A stretch of DNA of 64,000 nt from Clostridiales bacterium (GTDB taxonomy: Bacteria; Bacillota; Clostridia; Oscillospirales; Acutalibacteraceae): NCBI GenBank assembly GCA_012839185.1, contig DUNU01000002.1:186001-250000 (forward strand), in the 5' to 3' direction. The notes under the pieces were generated by a model. The model was given only the letters and a program-made list of their open reading frames with translations, had not been told where the DNA came from and made no database searches. Numbering within the stretch: position 1 is the stretch's first letter; each line of letters starts with the position of its first letter. Shown here one piece after another: positions 38,486 through 45,621 of the stretch. The position numbers and the translations under genes are program-made.

Positions 38486-39589
38486 TCAGTTTCGGAACCT
38501 TACCGGTAATACAAGATAAAAATATGAATCCCCCTCAAGCGGTTTAATCACAACAGGTTTTATCGGAGAGGACAGACACATCTTTATTTTATCTCCGTCA
38601 GATGCTCGGACAGCATCGGAAAGATAACGAATATTAAAGCCTATCTCAATCTCCGCACCGGTCATTTCAACATCCATTTTCGTGTCTGCTTCGCCGTTTT
38701 TGGAGTTAATATTAAAGAAAAGTTCATCATCTTTGAATGTGCAGCGAACGGGAGACTTTATTCTGTCATCCGCTAAAATCGCCATGCTCTGCAACTTATC
38801 CAACAATAATGAAGATTTAATATGAACTTCCGTTTCAAAATCCGTCGGAATAATTCTCTTATAGTCCATAAAATCGCCGTCAAGAAGACGCGAAACTATA
38901 TTATAACCGTTAATTCCGACTCGCATATATTTTTCATCCGGAGATAAAGAAATCATACCATCGTCATCGGTAACAAATTTTGTAATTTCATTAAGTGATT
39001 TCGCAGGAACAATAAAGCTTATGTCTTCTCCCTTATAATCAATCATTTCATGACGCATGGCAAAACGATAACCATCCAAAGCAATGGCTTTTATATCTCC
39101 ATGACTTATCTCAAATTTTACACCACGATGAGCAACTCTCGCATCATCTAACGATACGGCAAAAACTGTCTGCCTGATCATATCTCCGAAAACTTTCTGA
39201 TTTAAAATTATATCATTTTCTCCGTATGTATATGGAAGTTCAGGATATTCTTCAGTTCCCATACCGTTAATGTTATATATACTTACACCCGATGTAATTC
39301 GACATACGTTTCTCGAATCTGTTTCAAAAGAAACCTTATCATCCTCCAGACAACGAAGAATTTCAGATATAATTTTTGCCTCAAGAACAATCTCGCCATC
39401 TTCAATTATCATCGCTTCAATTGTCGTAAAAATTCCCAAATCCAAATCATAACCGGTCAGACTAAGTCCCTGTTCGGTTGTCTTAAAAAGAACTCCCTCT
39501 AAAACGGGAATATTTGTCTTGTTTGAGATTGCACGACTCACATTTATACATGCCTCGTACAATGCTTCAGTATTACATGTAAATTTCAT
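38486..39589 (-). CDS. dnaN: DNA polymerase III sliding clamp (beta subunit)
   Basis: 367 residues, usual length, made of three similar clamp domains. It starts MKFTCNTEALYEACINVSRAIS, contains NIPVLEGVLFKTTEQGLSLTG and ends with VVIKPLEGDSYFYLVLPVR. The last is the typical P-x-R-ending clamp tail, here VRFRN rather than a final R, with two residues added. GGAGAG precedes the ATG. Downstream of dnaA and next to the origin. Confidence 0.94.
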   Translation of the reverse strand: MKFTCNTEALYEACINVSRAISNKTNIPVLEGVLFKTTEQGLSLTGYDLDLGIFTTIEAMIIEDGEIVLEAKIISEILRCLEDDKVSFETDSRNVCRITSGVSIYNINGMGTEEYPELPYTYGENDIILNQKVFGDMIRQTVFAVSLDDARVAHRGVKFEISHGDIKAIALDGYRFAMRHEMIDYKGEDISFIVPAKSLNEITKFVTDDDGMISLSPDEKYMRVGINGYNIVSRLLDGDFMDYKRIIPTDFETEVHIKSSLLLDKLQSMAILADDRIKSPVRCTFKDDELFFNINSKNGEADTKMDVEMTGAEIEIGFNIRYLSDAVRASDGDKIKMCLSSPIKPVVIKPLEGDSYFYLVLPVRFRN

Positions 39590-39605
39590 ATTTTCTCTCC
39601 ATTAG

Positions 39606-39845
39606 TTTTCAACAAGTTTTAGTTATGAACATCAAAATTTTCAACACTTTCATCAACGCAGAAAAATTCCAAATTTTTAAACATTTTTCAAACATCACGA
39701 TGTCTAAAATAACTTCTTTTTTTTCGCTTATTCAAGCCTTTTTACGAATTTTCCGCAATTTCAACACAGTCTACTACTACTACTATTAATTAATTTATAT
39801 TTGTATTCTTAAAATCATTTTCTTCTCTTTCTGACATGTTGAAAA
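39606..39845. repeat. TTTTCAACA 9-mer repeats, candidate DnaA boxes
   Basis: Exact TTTTCAACA at 39606-39614 and 39638-39646 (plus) and 39837-39845 (minus). Near copies are TTTTCCGCA (39749-39757) directly followed by ATTTCAACA (39758-39766), the latter 4 bp before the CTA array. In the other dnaA flank similar 9-mers appear at 41281-41289 (TTTTCAAGT), 41292-41300 (TTTTCAAAA) and 41323-41331 (TTTTCAACT, minus). The repeated form and placement suggest DnaA-binding sites with a changed consensus. Confidence 0.6.
39771..39788 (+). other. DnaA-trio array (origin unwinding element)
   Basis: Five CTA units plus TTA in a row, that is 3'-GAT-GAT-GAT-GAT-GAT-AAT-5' on the other strand, matching the DnaA-trio form 3'-[G/A]A[T/A]-5' described for Bacillus subtilis. 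It is preceded by two tandem box-like 9-mers and a 4-bp CAGT gap, and followed by an AT-only run. Confidence 0.8.
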
Positions 39846-39856
39846 GCCCGTAAAAA

Positions 39857-41203
39857 TTATCTTCCCAAACTCTCCTGAACATTTCTTATAATATTATTGA
39901 CATTTATTCTATATGTCGTATCTTTCTGCATTTGTTTAATAACTTGATTAATAGAATAATTAACAGTTGAATGATTTTTCCCACCAAATACCATACCAAT
40001 ATCATTAAGAGAAATTCTCATAACATCTCTCATAATATACATACACACCTGTCTGGCATTTGCAATCGTTGCCTGCCGTGAATTTGACTTCACATCATTT
40101 ATCGGAACAACAAAAAATTCACATACGGAACTTAAAATCAAATCAATCTGATCTTCAATTGACATTGTTCCGCTTACCATATCATTAATACGGGTTTGTG
40201 CCATTTCCATGGTTATCGGAGTTTTAAGAGCAGAGGAATAAGAAGCCATGCTTGTAACTATTCCTTCAAGCTGACGAATATTTGATTTTAAGTTTTCCGC
40301 TATATATAACACAACATTATCGGGAATAGTTATATTTTCTTTTTCCGCTTTTTTTCTGATAATCGCCATACGGGTTTCAAGTTCAGGAGTCTGAACATCT
40401 GTTAAAAGTCCCGATTCAAAACGAGTTCTTAAACGTTCTTCCAATTTTTCCATTTCTTTGGGAGGACGGTCACTGGTCATTACTATCTGATGATTTGCAC
40501 CTTTCAATGCATTGAATGTGTGGAAAAATTCTTCCTGAGCCTGAGTTTTTCCCGCAATAAAATGAATATCGTCGATAAGAAGAACATCAATATAACGATA
40601 TTTATTGTGGAAGGCTTCGGTATCTTTGTTCTGAAGACAGGATAAAAATTCATTGAAGAAACTTTCCCCCGTCGTATATAAAACTACGGCATTGGGATTT
40701 ATGCTCAACATTCTGTGATAAATCGCCATAAGAAGATGAGTTTTACCAAGTCCCGAACGACCATAAATAAGGAGCGGGTTATATACCACTCCGGGCTTTT
40801 CAGCAACTCTGCTGCATGCCGCATAAGCAAAATTATTTGACGGTCCTACAATAAAATTATCAAAAGAAAACTCATAATTCGGAGATCTTATGTCTTTTGT
40901 TCCGAAATTCATCGCATTTCCTTCAGGAACATTATGAATTTCCGAAGAAGGCTGATTTTCAGCGATAACATAATCAACTTCTACCGAAAATCCGAATACT
41001 GCAGTCAAAGCCTCTCTAATGTCCGAAGTATAAGTGTTTTCAACTACTTTTTGCTTAAATTCATTTTCATTTTCAAGTGTTATCGTATTTTCTTCAAATC
41101 CCACAGCTTTAAGCGGGGCTAACCACAACGTCATTTCCGTGTCGTTGTGAGTTTTAGCAAGTTCATTTAAAACCTGTTGCCAAATTGCGTCCAAATTTTC
41201 CAT
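39857..41203 (-). CDS. dnaA: Chromosomal replication initiator DnaA
   Basis: 448 residues behind AGAGGA. Domain I ~1-80, short linker, AAA+ domain from ~108 (YEFSFDNFIVGPSNNFAYAA) with Walker A LIYGRSGLGKTHLLMAI and Walker B VLLIDDIHFIAGK. Domain IV (~355-448) has the helix-turn-helix signature as IGMVFGGKNHSTVNYS. The commonest bacterial form is FGGRDHTTV, so the base-contacting positions read N-H-S-T instead of D-H-T-T, and the segment before it reads TIANARQ instead of SVARPRQ/SVAFPRQ. This fits the unusual candidate boxes in the adjacent origin. The gene has its own promoter and is not preceded by rpmH. Confidence 0.96.
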   Translation of the reverse strand: MENLDAIWQQVLNELAKTHNDTEMTLWLAPLKAVGFEENTITLENENEFKQKVVENTYTSDIREALTAVFGFSVEVDYVIAENQPSSEIHNVPEGNAMNFGTKDIRSPNYEFSFDNFIVGPSNNFAYAACSRVAEKPGVVYNPLLIYGRSGLGKTHLLMAIYHRMLSINPNAVVLYTTGESFFNEFLSCLQNKDTEAFHNKYRYIDVLLIDDIHFIAGKTQAQEEFFHTFNALKGANHQIVMTSDRPPKEMEKLEERLRTRFESGLLTDVQTPELETRMAIIRKKAEKENITIPDNVVLYIAENLKSNIRQLEGIVTSMASYSSALKTPITMEMAQTRINDMVSGTMSIEDQIDLILSSVCEFFVVPINDVKSNSRQATIANARQVCMYIMRDVMRISLNDIGMVFGGKNHSTVNYSINQVIKQMQKDTTYRINVNNIIRNVQESLGR

Positions 41204-41258
41204 ATATATCCTCTTAAAAAATTAAGTAATCTTTTTCAAAAAAAAGTGCACTATATAT

Positions 41259-41287
41259 AATATAACATAAATATCCAAATTTTTCAA
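41259..41287 (-). promoter_or_regulatory. Sigma-A type promoter for dnaA
   Basis: Minus strand TTGAAA (41282-41287), 17-bp spacer, TATATT (41259-41264). The -35 overlaps a TTTTCAA-type 9-mer (41281-41289), which would allow DnaA autorepression if that motif is a DnaA box. Confidence 0.7.
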
Positions 41288-41315
41288 GTACTTTTCAAAA
41301 TATTTTTTTATTCAC

Positions 41316-41344
41316 TTGACATAGTTGAAAAAATGAGTTATATT
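41316..41344 (+). promoter_or_regulatory. Sigma-A type promoter for mnmG operon
   Basis: TTGACA (41316-41321), 17-bp spacer, TATATT (41339-41344). The spacer includes a TTTTCAACT-type 9-mer on the minus strand (41323-41331), and a parS site (41362-41377) starts about 10 bp after the predicted start point. Confidence 0.8.
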
Positions 41345-41361
41345 AAATTGAATAAGTGTAA

Positions 41362-41377
41362 TGTTTCACGTGAAACA
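41362..41377. promoter_or_regulatory. parS site 1 (ParB binding)
   Basis: TGTTTCACGTGAAACA, a perfect 16-bp palindrome fitting the Firmicutes parS consensus TGTTNCACGTGNAACA. It lies in the mnmG leader. Confidence 0.93.
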
Positions 41378-41387
41378 ATTGGTTTTT

Positions 41388-43247
41388 ATGAGATATATCG
41401 GAAAAAATTATGATGTAATTGTTGTGGGTGCCGGTCATGCCGGAATCGAAGCAGCTCTTGCAAGTGCAAGATTAGGTTGTAAAACCGCTTGCTTTACAAT
41501 AAATCTGGATGCTGTCGGTAATTTACCTTGCAACCCTTCTATAGGTGGCACATCAAAGGGTCATCTTGTCCGTGAAATTGATGCCCTTGGCGGTGAGATG
41601 GGAAAAGCTGCGGACAAAACCACCATTCAAAGCCGTATGCTTAATTTAGGTAAAGGTCCTGCCGTTCATTCTTTGCGTGCACAGATTGATCGTCGCGGAT
41701 ACCAGAACTATATGAAACACGCTTTGGAGAGGCAAGAAAATCTGGAATTAAAACAATGTGAGATTACTCATATTGAAAAAACAGATGATGGTTTTAATAT
41801 AATAACAAAATATGAAGCCGTTCATTTTGCCAAAGCGGTTATCATAGCAACGGGAACTTATCTTAAAGGAAAAATTTTCATTGGAGATGTAAGTTTTTCA
41901 AGCGGACCGGACGGAATGTTTCCTGCCGATATTTTAAGCAATTCTCTTGAAGAATTAAAAATCCCGATGAGGAGATTTAAAACCGGAACACCGGCAAGAA
42001 TCAACAGAAGAAGTGTGGAATTTTCTGCTCTTGAAGTTCAGCCGGGCGATGAAAAAGTTGTTCCTTTCAGCTATGAAACTGATTATATACCGAAAAATGA
42101 TGCCCTTTGTTATATAACTTTTACAAACGATGAAACAAAAGAAATAGTTTTAAGAAATATTAAAAGAAGTGCACTTTACGGCGGAGAAATTGTCGGAACG
42201 GGACCGCGTTATTGTCCTTCTTTGGAAGATAAATTTGTTCGTTTCCCCGAACATAAAAGACATCATATTTTTATAGAGCCTTGTGGGGATGAAACTGAAG
42301 AACTTTATTTACAAGGTTTAAGTTCAAGTCTTCCCGAAGACGTGCAACTGGAGTTTATTCATTCAATAAAAGGGCTTGAGAATGCGGAAATTATGAGAAC
42401 TGCATATGCCATAGAATATGATTGTGTTGACCCGACAGTTCTTAGGTCTACTCTTGAATTTAAGGATATTGAAGGTCTTTACGGAGCGGGACAGTTTAAC
42501 GGTAGTTCCGGTTATGAAGAAGCTGCCGCTCAGGGACTTATTGCGGGAATTAACGCAGCATTGAAAATTCAGGGAAAAGAGCCTTTTGTTCTTGACAGAG
42601 CCAGTTCTTATATCGGCACTTTAATTGATGATCTGACAAATAAGGGTTGTAATGATCCTTATCGGATGATGACGTCAAGAAGTGAATATCGCCTGATTTT
42701 AAGACAGGATAATGCAGACATCCGTCTTACTGAATTTGGTCATAAAATAGGTCTTATCAATAATGAAAGATATGAAAAATTTCTTGATAAATGTGAGAAA
42801 ATAAGAAAAGAAAGAGAAAGAGTCGAAAAGACTATTATATCGCCGAGCAAAGAATTGAATGATCTAATTGTTTCACGTGAAACATCGCCGATTATTAGCG
42901 GTGTGTTTTTGGCAGATTTAATTCGCAGACCGCAGTTAAATTATGAAATACTTAAAGATTTTGATAAATCACGACCTGATTTTACGGATGACATTTTTGA
43001 ACAGGTAGAGATTGAAATTAAATATGAAGGGTATATAAACCGTCAGCTTGCCGACGTAAAAGAAATGCGAAGGCTTGAAAAGCGTATTATTCCGGATAAT
43101 ATTAATTATGATGACGTTATAGGATTACGTCTTGAAGCCCGTGAAAAATTAAAGAAAATACGACCTGAAAATATCGGGAAGGCAAGCAGAATTTCCGGAG
43201 TAAGTCCGTCCGATATTTCAGTACTTATCATATATTTGAACAAATGA
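41388..43247 (+). CDS. mnmG: tRNA uridine-5-carboxymethylaminomethyl modification enzyme MnmG (GidA)
   Basis: 619 residues from the ATG at 41388. An ATG at 41361 is in frame, but its first codons are only the parS site (MFHVKQ) and it would lie about 10 bases from the transcription start. FAD site YDVIVVGAGHAGIEAALASA (~7-26), NPSIGGTSKGHLVREIDALGG (quoted as CNPSIGGTSKGHLVREID), and LNLGKGPAVHSLRAQ. The C-terminal helical domain has RPQLNYEIL. With MnmE (encoded at 46939) it makes the cmnm5U34 modification of tRNA. A second parS site lies inside the gene at 42869-42884. Confidence 0.95.
   Translation: MRYIGKNYDVIVVGAGHAGIEAALASARLGCKTACFTINLDAVGNLPCNPSIGGTSKGHLVREIDALGGEMGKAADKTTIQSRMLNLGKGPAVHSLRAQIDRRGYQNYMKHALERQENLELKQCEITHIEKTDDGFNIITKYEAVHFAKAVIIATGTYLKGKIFIGDVSFSSGPDGMFPADILSNSLEELKIPMRRFKTGTPARINRRSVEFSALEVQPGDEKVVPFSYETDYIPKNDALCYITFTNDETKEIVLRNIKRSALYGGEIVGTGPRYCPSLEDKFVRFPEHKRHHIFIEPCGDETEELYLQGLSSSLPEDVQLEFIHSIKGLENAEIMRTAYAIEYDCVDPTVLRSTLEFKDIEGLYGAGQFNGSSGYEEAAAQGLIAGINAALKIQGKEPFVLDRASSYIGTLIDDLTNKGCNDPYRMMTSRSEYRLILRQDNADIRLTEFGHKIGLINNERYEKFLDKCEKIRKERERVEKTIISPSKELNDLIVSRETSPIISGVFLADLIRRPQLNYEILKDFDKSRPDFTDDIFEQVEIEIKYEGYINRQLADVKEMRRLEKRIIPDNINYDDVIGLRLEAREKLKKIRPENIGKASRISGVSPSDISVLIIYLNK
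42869..42884. promoter_or_regulatory. parS site 2, inside mnmG
   Basis: Same 16-bp palindrome as site 1, read in mnmG as part of IVSRETS. Confidence 0.93.
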
Positions 43248-44056
43248 ACAGAGATTATTTAATTGAGTTATTAAATCAGGAAGACTTTGAATTTGATAAA
43301 AAAGTGATTGACAGATTTGAAATTTACTGTGATTTTCTTTTAGAATACAATCAAAAAGTTAATCTCACGGCAATAAAAGATCCTGATGAAGTTATAGTTA
43401 AGCCTTTTATAGATTCGGTAATGGTCTTAAAACATTCTGAAATATCCGTGAATTCAAAAATAGCAGATGTTGGAACAGGTCCCGGTTTTCCTGCAATACC
43501 AATGCTGATTATGAGAAATGACCTTGATTTTTCTCTTATTGAAGCAACAAAAAAGAAGCTTGTATTTATTGAACAGCTTCTTGAAAAATTGAATTTTTCC
43601 GCCAATCTTTTACATTTAAGAGGTGAAGAAGCAGGAAAAATGCCGCAATATAGGGAAAAATTTGATTTTGTTACCGCAAGAGCCGTTGCAAATCTCAGAG
43701 AGCTTTCTGAATATTGTCTACCCCTTGTAAAAATCGGCGGCAAAATGATTTCAATGAAGGGAAATTTAAGTGAAGAAGAGCTTGAAATGAGCAATAAAGC
43801 AATAAAGCTTCTTGGCGGAAAGATAGAAAATAAAGTTCAATATTCTCTTCCAAATAGCGATAATAGGACGATTATCACAATTGAAAAAAAAAAAATACCC
43901 CGAACACATATCCCAGAACATCTGCTCTTATCTCAAAGAAACCGATTATATAGGAGGATTTATGGCAAAAATAATTTCCGTTATAAACCAAAAAGGTGGT
44001 GTCGGCAAGACGACCACAGCCGTAAATCTTTCCGCTTGTCTGGGTATTTTAGATAA
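43244..44056 (+). CDS. rsmG: 16S rRNA (guanine527-N7)-methyltransferase RsmG, with A12 slippage site near the end
   Basis: As read, 270 residues, with a C-terminus that runs about 95 bp into parA. SAM motif KIADVGTGPGFPAIPM (~79-94), FVTARAVANLRELSEY and KIGGKMISMKG are RsmG-typical. The reading frame meets 12 consecutive A (43884-43895) after TIITIE. In the present frame the tail is IPRTHIPEHLLL... and unlike any RsmG. A -1 shift (or one extra A) in the run gives KKNTPNTYPRTSALISKKPI and a stop at 43951-43953. That matches the canonical RsmG end (KK-x-TP-x-x-YPR-x6-KKP), gives about 236 residues, and ends next to the parA ribosome site. So either this base count is a sequencing error, or the gene relies on slippage. 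It overlaps the mnmG stop by 4 bp. Confidence 0.9.
   Translation: MNRDYLIELLNQEDFEFDKKVIDRFEIYCDFLLEYNQKVNLTAIKDPDEVIVKPFIDSVMVLKHSEISVNSKIADVGTGPGFPAIPMLIMRNDLDFSLIEATKKKLVFIEQLLEKLNFSANLLHLRGEEAGKMPQYREKFDFVTARAVANLRELSEYCLPLVKIGGKMISMKGNLSEEELEMSNKAIKLLGGKIENKVQYSLPNSDNRTIITIEKKKIPRTHIPEHLLLSQRNRLYRRIYGKNNFRYKPKRWCRQDDHSRKSFRLSGYFR
43884..43895 (+). repeat. A12 homopolymer in rsmG
   Basis: Twelve A bases in a row, at the exact place where the canonical RsmG tail changes frame. A likely site of transcriptional or replication slippage, or of an assembly error. Confidence 0.9.
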
Positions 44057-44723
44057 GAAAGTTTTGCTTTTAGACATTGATCCGCAGGGAAATTCAACCA
44101 GCGGATACGGAATAAACAAAAGGGACAATGAATATACTTCTTATGATTTGTTTGTCAACGGTGCGGATATTCATGATTGTATCAAAGAAACAAAATTTAA
44201 AAATGTTTCAATAGTCTCATCAAATATAAATCTTACCGGTGTAGAGATTGAGATTCTCGATATTCCGCAAAGAGAGAGAATATTAAAAAATGCAATTTTG
44301 CCGGTTTTAGATGAGTATGATTTCATATTTCTGGATTGTCCGCCTTCACTCGGATTAATTTCATTAAACGCACTTACGGCATCCGATACATTTTTAGTTC
44401 CCATACAAGCGGAATATTATGCACTTGAAGGACTATCACAACTTATGTCAACGGTGCGGAAAATCAAGATAAAATATAATCAGTATATAGATATTGAAGG
44501 CGTTCTTCTGACAATGTTTGACGGAAGACTGACTCATTCCCGACAGGTAACCGAGGAAATAAAAAAGTTCTTCCCGAAAAAAGTATATGCGACCGTAATT
44601 CCACGAAATGTCAGACTTTCCGAAGCACCTTCTTACGGAGAACCGATTGTCTATTACGATAAGCGTTCTTCCGGTGCTGAAAGTTATATGAATTTAGCAA
44701 AAGAATTTTTAAGAAAACAATGA
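43962..44723 (+). CDS. parA: Chromosome partitioning ATPase ParA (Soj)
   Basis: 253 residues from the ATG at 43962 behind AGGAGG; the frame is open further upstream through rsmG, but that is chance. Deviant Walker A KGGVGKTTTAVNLSACLG (~11-28), LLLDIDPQGNSTSGYG (~36-51), Walker B FIFLDCPPSLGLISLNAL. Soj-type chromosomal ParA without the N-terminal helix-turn-helix of plasmid type Ia. With ParB and parS it helps segregate origins and controls DnaA. parB follows. Confidence 0.95.
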   Translation: MAKIISVINQKGGVGKTTTAVNLSACLGILDKKVLLLDIDPQGNSTSGYGINKRDNEYTSYDLFVNGADIHDCIKETKFKNVSIVSSNINLTGVEIEILDIPQRERILKNAILPVLDEYDFIFLDCPPSLGLISLNALTASDTFLVPIQAEYYALEGLSQLMSTVRKIKIKYNQYIDIEGVLLTMFDGRLTHSRQVTEEIKKFFPKKVYATVIPRNVRLSEAPSYGEPIVYYDKRSSGAESYMNLAKEFLRKQ

Positions 44724-44739
44724 TGTTTCACGTGAAACA
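44724..44739. promoter_or_regulatory. parS site 3, between parA and parB
   Basis: TGTTTCACGTGAAACA directly after the parA stop codon. Confidence 0.93.
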
Positions 44740-44756
44740 TTTTAATGAGGTGTGAT

Positions 44757-45620
44757 ATGGCAAAGAAAAAAGGAAGATTGGGACAAGGATATGAGGCTCT
44801 TTTTGTTGAAAATTCAACAGAAGGGCTTAATGAAAAGAATATTACTCACCTGCCTCTGACTGAGATTGAACCAAACCGCAATCAGCCAAGAAAGTTGTTT
44901 AATGATGAAGAATTGAATTCTTTAGCCGAAAGTATTGCTCAACACGGTATTTTACAACCTATTGTTGTTCGCCCCGATACAGATGGTTCTTATAAAATAG
45001 TTGCCGGAGAAAGAAGATGGCGAGCATCAAGAATTGCCGGTCTTACGGAAGTTCCGGTAATTATCCGACCCATGTCGGACGAAGAAGCGTCATTTTTGGC
45101 ACTTGTTGAAAACTTACAGCGAACGGACTTATCTCCGCTTGAAGAGGCAAGGGGATATAGGAATTTAATGGATGAATTCGGAATTACTCAGGAAGAGGTT
45201 GCCGAAAAAGTCGGAAAATCCCGTTCAGCAGTTGCAAATGCTGTACGACTTTTGAATTTGCCTGAAAAAGTGGCAATTATGCTTGAAGAAGGCAAAATAT
45301 CTGCGGGTGTGGCAAGGGCATTATTATCATTGCCGACGGAAAGCAAAATGATTGATATTGCAAAAATCATCATTGATAAAAATATGAATGTTCGGGAAGC
45401 CGAAGACATCGTAAGACGGGAACTTGCGTTGTTGCAGGGAAAACCCAGAAGACTGAAACCTATGCACAGTGATGTTTTTTTTGCCGAAGTTGAAATTGCT
45501 TTAAAGAATACCTTAAAACGCGAAGTAAGCGTTAAAGAGAAAAAAGAGGGCGGAAAGCTCATTATTGAATATTTTGATAAAGAGGATCTTGCAAAATTAG
45601 CAAGACTTTTGGAGGACTAA
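44757..45620 (+). CDS. parB: Chromosome partitioning protein ParB (Spo0J)
   Basis: 287 residues from the ATG at 44757, behind GAGG; an ATG at 44745 is in frame but lies within the ribosome site. It starts with the ParA-stimulating basic stretch MAKKKGRLGQGYEALF. The CTP-binding N-domain has NRNQPRKLFN (~33-42) and IVAGERRWRASRIAG (~80-94), and the HTH domain has GITQEEVAEKVGKSRSAVAN (~141-160). ParB clamps slide from parS. Five parS sites lie within 8.2 kb, which is consistent. Confidence 0.95.
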   Translation: MAKKKGRLGQGYEALFVENSTEGLNEKNITHLPLTEIEPNRNQPRKLFNDEELNSLAESIAQHGILQPIVVRPDTDGSYKIVAGERRWRASRIAGLTEVPVIIRPMSDEEASFLALVENLQRTDLSPLEEARGYRNLMDEFGITQEEVAEKVGKSRSAVANAVRLLNLPEKVAIMLEEGKISAGVARALLSLPTESKMIDIAKIIIDKNMNVREAEDIVRRELALLQGKPRRLKPMHSDVFFAEVEIALKNTLKREVSVKEKKEGGKLIIEYFDKEDLAKLARLLED

Positions 45621-45621
45621 G

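Larger units (their letters stand above)
39590..39856. other. Predicted chromosomal replication origin (oriC) in the dnaA-dnaN gap
   Basis: A 267-bp AT-rich gene-free stretch between dnaA and dnaN. It contains repeated 9-mers TTTTCAACA, a CTA repeat with the form of a DnaA-trio, and an adjacent AT-rich run (TTAATTAATTTATA at 39786-39799) suited to unwinding. No TTATCCACA box is present. Gene order (dnaA-dnaN-recF-gyrB on one side, mnmG-rsmG-parAB on the other), five parS sites nearby and the switch of coding strand at dnaA all support an origin here. Confidence 0.85.

Noticed and set aside
39771..39785. CTA repeat as a CRISPR-like or ordinary microsatellite
   Set aside because: Only five units, at the dnaA-dnaN gap beside box-like 9-mers and an AT run; a DnaA-trio explains it better. 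No CRISPR array was seen anywhere in the window.
41361..41387. Upstream ATG of mnmG giving N-terminus MFHVKQ
   Set aside because: These codons are just the parS palindrome and lie about 10 bases from the predicted transcription start; the ATG at 41388 matches the family start.
43881..43961. N-terminal extension of parA beginning inside rsmG
   Set aside because: Open by chance; the strong AGGAGG and the family start place the ATG at 43962.
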